Positions 5,946-10,891 of a stretch of 10,891 bases of DNA are shown in pieces (position 1 is the stretch's first letter; each line of letters begins with the position of its first letter). The translations under genes were made by a program, and so were the position numbers. This stretch comes from JBAYJT01 sp041664965 (lineage in GTDB: Bacteria; Pseudomonadota; Gammaproteobacteria; UBA9339). The stretch is taken from positions 1-10,891 of the forward strand of contig JBAYJT010000048.1 in the NCBI GenBank assembly GCA_041664965.1, written 5' to 3'. Under the pieces are notes generated by a model. It was not told the origin of the DNA. It saw nothing but the letters and a program-made list of their open reading frames with translations, and made no database searches.

Positions 5946-5984
5946 GAAAAACATGTCTATAAGATTTCCTTAAAAATCAAAGAG
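5946..5984 (-). repeat. Left arm of an approx. 39-bp inverted repeat flanking mvaD-idi
   Basis: The reverse complement of this stretch matches 7650-7688 at 34 of 39 positions. The best core is 23 bp with one mismatch (5946-5968 against 7688-7666), including TATAGACATGTTTTTC. It ends in the AAAGAG (5979-5984) that serves as ribosome binding site of mvaD-idi. Confidence 0.8.
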
Positions 5985-5990
5985 TTAATA

Positions 5991-7532
5991 ATGGATAAAC
6001 AAACCTTAGTTAAAACTATTTTACAAAACGTTCCAACTCAATCTGTGTGCGACATAGCGCACGCTTTTGCGCCGAGCAATATTGCGCTTTGCAAATATTG
6101 GGGTAAACGCGACGAAGAGCTGAACTTGCCTGTAACGTCCAGTATATCGGTGGCCCTCGGAAATAAGGGCGCTTTTACTTCACTTCGCTTTGCCGATAGA
6201 GACGCCAAATCTGATTTTTATTTACTAAATGGCAAGACTGTCGCATTAAACACACCATTTGCTCTACGTTTAAAGAAGTTTTTAGATTTGTTTCGTCCTG
6301 ATCGCAAGACTTTTTATCACATTGAAACTGATTTAAATTTGCCGATTGCAGCCGGCCTTGCTTCTTCCGCCTGCGGATTTGCCTCCATAGTACAGGTTTT
6401 GAACAATTTTTATGCCTGGAATTTGCCTAAGAGCAAGCTTTCTATTTTGGCTCGCATAGGTAGCGGCAGCGCTTGTCGCTCTTTTTGGCCTGGATTTGTG
6501 GAATGGAAAGCGGGCAGTGATCCAGCTGGCATGGACAGTTTCGCTGAAGAATTTCCCTTCATTTGGCCAGATTTGCGTTTAGGTATTTTAACTATTTCAA
6601 ATCAAGAAAAAAGCATCTCTTCGCGTGAGGCAATGCAACATTCCATGCAAACTTCGCCGCTTTATGCCGAATGGCCAGAACAAGTTAAACTAGATTTGCA
6701 AAACTTAAAAATTTCTATAGCTGAAAAAGATTTTGAACTTTTTGGCAAAACGGCAGAGGCCAATGCTCTTTTGATGCATGAAATTATTGCCTCTTCTAAT
6801 CCGCCAATTCAATATTCACTTCCTGAAACTTTTAAGGCTAGGGAAAAAGTTGAGGAAATGCGTGCAATTGGTGCACCGGTTTACGTTACACAAGATGCAG
6901 GTCCCAATTTAGTCTTATTATTTTTGGCACAAGATACAAGTTTTGTTCAAGAAGTTTTCCCAGAGGTCAACATTATTGCGCCTTTTGCACATAAGTTAGC
7001 TGAGCATGTAATTTTAGTAAACGAAAAAGATGAAGAAGTCGATGTGCTAGAAAAAACTGCTGCGCATCTGGAAGGTAGATTGCATCGCGCTTTCTCTGTG
7101 TTTATCTTAAGACAAAAAGGAGATAGTGTGGAAGTTCTTTTGCAGAAGCGCAACCAAGATAAATACCATTCAGGCGGATTATGGTCTAATACATGTTGTG
7201 GACATCCGCGTCCTAGCGAAGATATTTTGGTGGCTGCCAATCGTCGTTTAGAAGAAGAAATGGGTTTTTCGACACGTTTAGAGGAGCTAGGTAGTTTTTC
7301 TTATTGTGTCAAACTGGGTAAGGGTTTGATAGAGCATGAAATAGACCACGTCTTGGCTGGCGTTATAAGCGGCAACGATTCGATGATTCGACCAAATCCC
7401 GAAGAAGTTCAAGCCTCTCTTTGGCTTCCTCTCGAGGTCTTGCAAGAAGAACTCACAACACACCCAGAAAAATTCACACCCTGGCTCCCCGAAGCCCTGC
7501 AAATCGTCATAAATAAACTTTTGGCGATGTAA
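5991..7532 (+). CDS. Fused diphosphomevalonate decarboxylase / isopentenyl-diphosphate isomerase (type 1)
   Basis: One 513-residue frame joins two consecutive enzymes. Residues 1 to about 335 are MvaD, a GHMP-fold enzyme that turns mevalonate diphosphate into IPP using ATP. It shows APSNIALCKYWGKRD, the ATP loop PIAAGLASSACGFAS, the conserved Arg163 in GSGSACRS and the catalytic Asp302 in QDAGPN. Residues from about 338 (EHVILVNE) to 513 are type 1 Idi (Nudix fold), which interconverts IPP and DMAPP. It shows metal ligands H359 and H365, Cys403 and H405 in SNTCCGHP, E423 in RRLEEEMG, and E448/E450 in EHEID. Both halves look complete and catalytically intact, with almost no linker. A true fusion and not a sequencing readthrough is likely, because no stop or start signal lies at the joint. 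AAAGAG precedes the ATG. Other mevalonate genes are outside the window. Confidence 0.93.
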   Translation: MDKQTLVKTILQNVPTQSVCDIAHAFAPSNIALCKYWGKRDEELNLPVTSSISVALGNKGAFTSLRFADRDAKSDFYLLNGKTVALNTPFALRLKKFLDLFRPDRKTFYHIETDLNLPIAAGLASSACGFASIVQVLNNFYAWNLPKSKLSILARIGSGSACRSFWPGFVEWKAGSDPAGMDSFAEEFPFIWPDLRLGILTISNQEKSISSREAMQHSMQTSPLYAEWPEQVKLDLQNLKISIAEKDFELFGKTAEANALLMHEIIASSNPPIQYSLPETFKAREKVEEMRAIGAPVYVTQDAGPNLVLLFLAQDTSFVQEVFPEVNIIAPFAHKLAEHVILVNEKDEEVDVLEKTAAHLEGRLHRAFSVFILRQKGDSVEVLLQKRNQDKYHSGGLWSNTCCGHPRPSEDILVAANRRLEEEMGFSTRLEELGSFSYCVKLGKGLIEHEIDHVLAGVISGNDSMIRPNPEEVQASLWLPLEVLQEELTTHPEKFTPWLPEALQIVINKLLAM

Positions 7533-7586
7533 TCCTAGTAATTGCCCTAAACCTTTAGTAAAATGCGCCGCAATGCGAAATATGAA

Positions 7587-7617
7587 AATTATAAATTATG
7601 AATGATGAATTATGAAT
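7587..7617 (+). repeat. Heptamer repeat, left arm of a 25-bp inverted repeat
   Basis: Positions 7594-7617 are identical to the 24-base heptamer blocks at the scpA and scpB ends, here in the opposite orientation on the chromosome. Positions 7587-7611 pair with 7691-7715 as an inverted repeat with one mismatch in 25, leaving a 79-bp spacer. Confidence 0.85.
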
Positions 7618-7649
7618 TGTAGGAAGGGGAATTGAATTTTAAAATATAA

Positions 7650-7688
7650 CTCATTGATTTCAAAAGAAATCATATAGACATGTTTTTC
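7650..7688 (+). repeat. Right arm of the approx. 39-bp inverted repeat flanking mvaD-idi
   Basis: It matches the reverse complement of 5946-5984 at 34 of 39 positions. It also contains a small internal hairpin, TGATTTC-AAAA-GAAATCA (7655-7672). It lies inside the 25-bp inverted repeat 7587-7715, so the two repeat systems are nested. Confidence 0.8.
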
Positions 7689-7714
7689 CCAATTTATCAT
7701 TCATAATTTATAAT
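7686..7714 (+). promoter_or_regulatory. Possible promoter for pntAA within the repeat
   Basis: TTCCCA (7686-7691), a 17-bp spacer and TATAAT (7709-7714) point toward pntAA. The -10 box lies in the AT-rich repeat arm, so chance is a real alternative. Confidence 0.35.
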
Positions 7715-7715
7715 T
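7691..7715 (-). repeat. Heptamer-type repeat, right arm of the 25-bp inverted repeat
   Basis: Its reverse complement equals 7587-7611 except for one base. Transcribed together, the arms could fold into a long AU-rich stem upstream of pntAA. Confidence 0.8.
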
Positions 7716-7746
7716 CATAATTTTCTAACGTTTTTAATTTTATTTT

Positions 7747-7752
7747 GGGGGA
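7747..7752 (+). promoter_or_regulatory. Ribosome binding site that sets the pntAA start
   Basis: GGGGGA lies 7 nt before ATG 7760. An upstream in-frame TTG at 7745 overlaps this site and has no SD of its own, so 7760 is the start. Confidence 0.75.
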
Positions 7753-7759
7753 TTTTAGA

Positions 7760-8857
7760 ATGCCAATAAATATTGTTATTCCAAAAGAAAGGCAGAGCGG
7801 CGAAAGTCGTGTCGCGATGGTACCAGCTTTGGTCAATAGGCTCACAGCTTTGGGCTTAGATGTCAAAGTAGAACAGGGCGCAGGCGAAGGTATTCACTCA
7901 GCCGATTCTAGTTATAAAGGCGCCACAATTGTGCCAAAAGCTTCCGAACTTTATGCCGAAGGCGATATTGTAATTAAAGTTTTAGCTCCAACCTTAGAAG
8001 AAGTAGGGCAAATGAAAAATGGCGCGGTACTTATTTCTTTCTTGTATCCCCATCTTTGTCCTGAAGTAGTCAAAGCTTTGGCAGCCAAAAATATTACTAG
8101 CTTTGCTATGGAATCGATACCACGTATTTCTAGAGCTCAAGATATGGATGCTCTATCTTCCCAGGCAACGATTTCTGGCTACAAAGCCGTTCTTTTAGCC
8201 GCAAATGAAGCGAAATTCTTCTTCCCCATGCTCACCACTGCGGCTGGATCTATTCGCCCCTGTAAAGTGCTTATAATCGGCGTTGGTGTGGCTGGCTTAC
8301 AAGCTATCGCTACAGCGCGTCGTTTAGGCGCTATAGTCGAAGCTTATGACGTTCGTCCCGAAACCAAAGAGCAGGTACAATCTTTAGGCGCTAAATTCGT
8401 TGACGTTGGCGTACAAGCCGCAGGTGAGGGCGGTTACGCACGCGAGCTTACTGAAGAAGAAAAACAAAAACAACGCGCAGTGCTTTTAAAACACGTCGCT
8501 GGTAGTGACGTTGTAATCACCACAGCCGGCGTTCCTGGTAAAGCTGCGCCGAAAATTATTTTCAAAGACATGCTCGAAGCCATGAAACCAGGTTCTGTTG
8601 TTATTGACATCATGGCCGAAATGGGCGGCAACTGTGAACTAGTGAAGGCTGGCGAAAAGGTCGTCCACAATGGGGTTTCCATTGTTGGTACGAAAAATAT
8701 TTATAGTTCATTAGCAAATCCTGCTAGTGAAATGTATGCACGCAATATCTTGAATTTGCTTAACTTGATTATCAAAGAGAATAAGCTAAATCTAGATTGG
8801 AACGATGAAGTCGTTGTAGGCTCTGTCGTTACGCGTGATGGCAAAATTGTTAAATAG
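7760..8857 (+). CDS. pntAA: NAD(P) transhydrogenase alpha subunit 1 (NAD(H)-binding domain I)
   Basis: The 365-residue product is the soluble dI component of proton-translocating transhydrogenase, which uses the proton gradient to pass hydride from NADH to NADP+. The N-terminus MPINIVIPKERQSGESRVAMVP is typical. The RQD loop residues are R122, Q127 and D130 (in PRISRAQDMD). The NAD-binding Rossmann motif is GVGVAG (174-179), ending in D197 of AYDVRPETKEQ. AEMGGNCEL and a C-terminal dI helix follow. The chosen ATG gives the usual family N-terminus and has a strong GGGGGA ribosome binding site. The gene heads a tight pntAA-pntAB-pntB operon. The split-alpha arrangement is the three-subunit form known from Rhodospirillum rubrum, not the two-subunit E. 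coli form. Confidence 0.96.
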   Translation: MPINIVIPKERQSGESRVAMVPALVNRLTALGLDVKVEQGAGEGIHSADSSYKGATIVPKASELYAEGDIVIKVLAPTLEEVGQMKNGAVLISFLYPHLCPEVVKALAAKNITSFAMESIPRISRAQDMDALSSQATISGYKAVLLAANEAKFFFPMLTTAAGSIRPCKVLIIGVGVAGLQAIATARRLGAIVEAYDVRPETKEQVQSLGAKFVDVGVQAAGEGGYARELTEEEKQKQRAVLLKHVAGSDVVITTAGVPGKAAPKIIFKDMLEAMKPGSVVIDIMAEMGGNCELVKAGEKVVHNGVSIVGTKNIYSSLANPASEMYARNILNLLNLIIKENKLNLDWNDEVVVGSVVTRDGKIVK

Positions 8858-8877
8858 TAAAAACTGGAGAAGTAAAA

Positions 8878-9183
8878 ATGACAATTGACGGTTTTACAGC
8901 AATTTATTTGTTTACTCTGGCAGCTTTTACCGGCTACGAAGTAATCAGCAAAGTACCGGTAATTTTGCACACACCACTTATGTCGGGATCGAATTTTATT
9001 CACGGCTTAGTGTTGATCGGTGCAATTATTGCTTTGGGTTATGCAGACACTGTTAGCGCTGAAATCATTGGCTTTATCGCTGTTTTATTAGCAGCTGGTA
9101 ACGCAGTCGGTGGTTATGTAGTAACGGTACGTATGTTAGAAATGTTCCAATCCAGCAAAGCCAAAGGGGGACAAAATGTATAA
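8878..9183 (+). CDS. pntAB: NAD(P) transhydrogenase alpha subunit 2 (membrane domain)
   Basis: This 101-residue hydrophobic protein has about three membrane helices and supplies the alpha part of the proton channel domain dII. The family signature YEVISKVPVILHTPLMSGSNFIHG (about 20-43) is present, and GNAVGGYVVTVRMLEMF lies near the end. It starts 20 nt after the pntAA stop with GGAGA (8866-8870) 7 nt before the ATG. Its stop overlaps the pntB start by 8 nt, which suggests translational coupling of the two membrane subunits. Confidence 0.95.
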   Translation: MTIDGFTAIYLFTLAAFTGYEVISKVPVILHTPLMSGSNFIHGLVLIGAIIALGYADTVSAEIIGFIAVLLAAGNAVGGYVVTVRMLEMFQSSKAKGGQNV

Positions 9184-10561
9184 TATCAGCGATATTTTAA
9201 TCCAAGTTTTTTATTATTTGGCCGCGGTATTATTTATCGTTGGTTTAAAAAGAATGAGCTCACCTAAAACAGCCGCAAGCGGCGTGCAATGGGCTGGACT
9301 CGGTATGTTATGTGCTATTTTGGTAACGTTTATGTTTCCAAATATGCACAACTTGCCACTTATCATTACAGCAATCTTTCTTGGCTCCATCATAGCCTGG
9401 GTAGCTGGCAAAAAAGTTGCTATGACAGCAATGCCAGAAATGATTGCCATTTACAACGGTATGGGCGGTGGTGCTGCAGCAGCTATTGCGGCAGTTGAAC
9501 TTTATAAACTCATCGAAACTCCAGGTTATACCATAGCTGGAACTAATTTTGGTTTAGCTGTGGCAGGTGCTTTAATCGGCGCTGTGTCTTTCTCTGGTAG
9601 TATTTTTGCGTTTATTAAATTACGTGATTGGATGAAGAAAGCCATTTGGTTCCCCGGTCAGCAGTTGGTTAATACTTTAGTGGTTTTGGCTGCTATTGCT
9701 TTGGGCGTAGCGTTTTACTTTACGCATGATCCAATAGTGTTTATCGCATTCTTCGGCGTAAGCTTGCTCTTTGGTATCATGATGACGATTCCGATTGGCG
9801 GCGCGGATATGCCAGTTGTTATTTCACTCTACAACGCTTTCACCGGCTTGGCTGTGGCTTGCGAAGGTTTTGTGTTAGACAATATTGCTATGATTATTGC
9901 AGGTACCGTAGTGGGCGCAGCAGGTTCGCTTTTGACTAAGCTTATGGCTGTTGCTATGAACCGTTCTATCAGCAATATTCTTTTCTCACGTTTTGGTGCG
10001 ACAGGTACTGGCGAGGCTGTTACTGGAAACATGAAAGCCATGACAGTAGAAGATGCAGGTACCATGCTCAACTATGTACAACGCGTTGTGTTTATTCCAG
10101 GATATGGTATGGCAGTAGCTCAAGCTCAGCAAAAAGTCTGGGAATTAGCGTCTATGCTTATCGACAAAGGTGTGGATGTGCGTTTTGCTATTCACCCAGT
10201 CGCAGGTCGTATGCCAGGCCACATGAATGTGCTTTTGGCTGAAGCTGGCGTCCCCTATGACTACATTCATGACATCGAAGATATTAACAACGACTTTGCT
10301 AATACTGACGTTGTTATCGTTATCGGTGCGAATGACGTAGTAAATCCAAGTGCTCGTACTGACAAGACCAGTCCAATCTACGGCATGCCAATTTTAAATG
10401 CCGACCATGCAAAACAAATCTTTGTGATCAAGCGTGGTAAGGGCGTGGGTTATGCTGGTGTTGAAAACACCTTGTTTTTCAACGACAAGACTCGCATGGT
10501 CTATGGCGATGCGAAAGGCGTCATTACGAAGATGATTCAAACTCTCAAAGAACAAGAGTAA
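9176..10561 (+). CDS. pntB: NAD(P) transhydrogenase beta subunit (membrane domain plus NADP(H)-binding domain III)
   Basis: The 461-residue product has a multi-span membrane dII part (about 1-270) and a cytosolic dIII that binds NADP(H). In the membrane part GGADMPVVISLYNAFTG is the conserved helix segment. In dIII the visible motifs are GYGMAVAQAQ (from G309), IHPVAGRMPGHMNVLLAEA, GANDVVNP (from G384), SPIYGMPIL, and the NADP-phosphate-binding KRGKGVGYAG (from K419), ending NTLFFNDKTRMVYGDAK. All key motifs are intact and the length is standard. AAGGGGGA precedes the ATG inside the pntAB end. Two hairpins follow the stop, closing the operon. It works with PntAA and PntAB to make NADPH from NADH at the inner membrane. 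Confidence 0.97.
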   Translation: MYNISDILIQVFYYLAAVLFIVGLKRMSSPKTAASGVQWAGLGMLCAILVTFMFPNMHNLPLIITAIFLGSIIAWVAGKKVAMTAMPEMIAIYNGMGGGAAAAIAAVELYKLIETPGYTIAGTNFGLAVAGALIGAVSFSGSIFAFIKLRDWMKKAIWFPGQQLVNTLVVLAAIALGVAFYFTHDPIVFIAFFGVSLLFGIMMTIPIGGADMPVVISLYNAFTGLAVACEGFVLDNIAMIIAGTVVGAAGSLLTKLMAVAMNRSISNILFSRFGATGTGEAVTGNMKAMTVEDAGTMLNYVQRVVFIPGYGMAVAQAQQKVWELASMLIDKGVDVRFAIHPVAGRMPGHMNVLLAEAGVPYDYIHDIEDINNDFANTDVVIVIGANDVVNPSARTDKTSPIYGMPILNADHAKQIFVIKRGKGVGYAGVENTLFFNDKTRMVYGDAKGVITKMIQTLKEQE

Positions 10562-10567
10562 ACGTAG

Positions 10568-10588
10568 AAACCAGGCATGCCTGGTTTT
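10568..10588 (+). terminator. Perfect 20-bp palindrome with short T run, first terminator after pntB
   Basis: AAACCAGGCA is followed directly by its reverse complement TGCCTGGTTT, then one more T. In RNA this gives a stem of about eight pairs with a CAUG loop and a U run. It starts 7 nt past the pntB stop. Confidence 0.7.
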
Positions 10589-10597
10589 ATACAAATT

Positions 10598-10628
10598 AAA
10601 AAAAGGCAGAGTAATTCTGCCTTTTTTA
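10598..10628. terminator. Bidirectional rho-independent terminator
   Basis: GGCAGA (10605-10610), loop GTAAT and TCTGCC (10616-10621) are flanked by an A run upstream and six T downstream. It can therefore end transcription from pntB on the plus strand and from the convergent minus-strand gene at 10632. Confidence 0.9.
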
Positions 10629-10631
10629 TTC

Positions 10632-10891
10632 TCAGGATGGCTGAAGCACCAAAGAAGGTGGCTCTGGAGATGGGTTTGCTAGAGTAGTTGTAGTGACCGA
10701 GGAACCACCATTTTGAGCAAAAATAGATTGCTTGCTTAGTGTACTTTTGTTTCCCTCAAAAGTAGCTTTAATTTTCCGAAATTCCTCTAACTGAGCATCA
10801 AATGCTCTCGTATCCTCATTATTGGTTTGTGTTAAAGATGTTTCTTCCGTAACGCTTTGCGGCTTTTTTAATTTTTTATACAATTTTCCTA
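10632..10891 (-). CDS. C-terminal end of an unrecognised protein (5' end outside window)
   Basis: The minus-strand frame is open to the right edge of the window (the residues before LYKKLKKP are also coding), so the TTG at 10883 is probably internal. The visible 80-odd residues are hydrophilic. A charged possible helix (EDTRAFDAQLEEFRKIKATFEG) is followed by a low-complexity tail rich in Ser, Thr and Pro that ends at TGA 10634-10632. No domain is recognised. The disordered Ser/Thr tail is like that of the kinase-like protein at 314-1585 and would fit a secreted or surface-related protein, but nothing here proves it. The bidirectional terminator just beyond the stop supports a real gene. Confidence 0.55.
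   Translation of the reverse strand, partial: GKLYKKLKKPQSVTEETSLTQTNNEDTRAFDAQLEEFRKIKATFEGNKSTLSKQSIFAQNGGSSVTTTTLANPSPEPPSLVLQPS

Noticed and set aside
5940..5949. TTTCGCGAAA palindrome before mvaD-idi as an operator
   Set aside because: Ten bases of AT-rich symmetry is too little alone, and it is not preserved in the inverted copy at 7650-7688.
6947..7240. Minus-strand open frame inside mvaD-idi
   Set aside because: It lies fully antisense to the conserved decarboxylase/isomerase joint and resembles no protein; a shadow frame.
7745..7759. TTG at 7745 as an upstream start for pntAA
   Set aside because: It overlaps the GGGGGA ribosome binding site of the ATG at 7760 and would add five non-family residues.

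Overview
The window looks like an AT-rich gammaproteobacterial chromosome. The best guess is a Legionellales/Coxiellaceae-type host-associated bacterium. This rests on a mevalonate-pathway gene, a eukaryotic-like kinase gene, a gammaproteobacterial-type ScpA N-terminus and a proteobacterial hypoxanthine-guanine phosphoribosyltransferase. The assignment is an inference; no marker here fixes the genus.

Layout. (1) Positions 1-308 hold the 3' end of fabH. Next come a eukaryotic-like protein-kinase-fold gene with broken catalytic motifs (314-1585) and a frameshifted second copy of the fabH 3' end (1582-1642), so the kinase gene is bracketed by a duplicated fabH tail. (2) Positions 1656-3075 hold an AbiE-type (type IV) toxin-antitoxin pair with its own promoter and a direct-repeat operator candidate. 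Regions 1 and 2 read as an accessory insertion inside a normally conserved fatty-acid synthesis neighbourhood. (3) On the minus strand (4688 to 3102) lies scpA-scpB-small ORF, the kleisin/ScpB part of the chromosome condensation complex followed by an unannotated 50-residue protein. Both Scp proteins end in the same short peptide because a heptamer repeat sits across their stop codons. (4) On the plus strand (4790-7532) are hpt, a rhomboid protease gene, and a single gene fusing diphosphomevalonate decarboxylase to type 1 IPP isomerase, the last two steps to IPP/DMAPP. (5) Positions 7533-7744 are a repeat-dense intergenic region. (6) Positions 7760-10561 hold pntAA-pntAB-pntB, a three-subunit proton-translocating NAD(P) transhydrogenase, closed by two hairpins. 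(7) At 10632-10891 is the C-terminal end of an unknown minus-strand protein.

Most core genes are ordinary. The unusual features are the fabH tail duplication around a probable pseudokinase, the MvaD-Idi fusion, an approximately 39-bp inverted repeat on either side of that fusion gene, and the AATTATG-type heptamer repeats that rewrote the ends of scpA and scpB and recur as a 25-bp inverted repeat upstream of pntAA. I see no integrase, transposase, tRNA, rRNA or CRISPR array.
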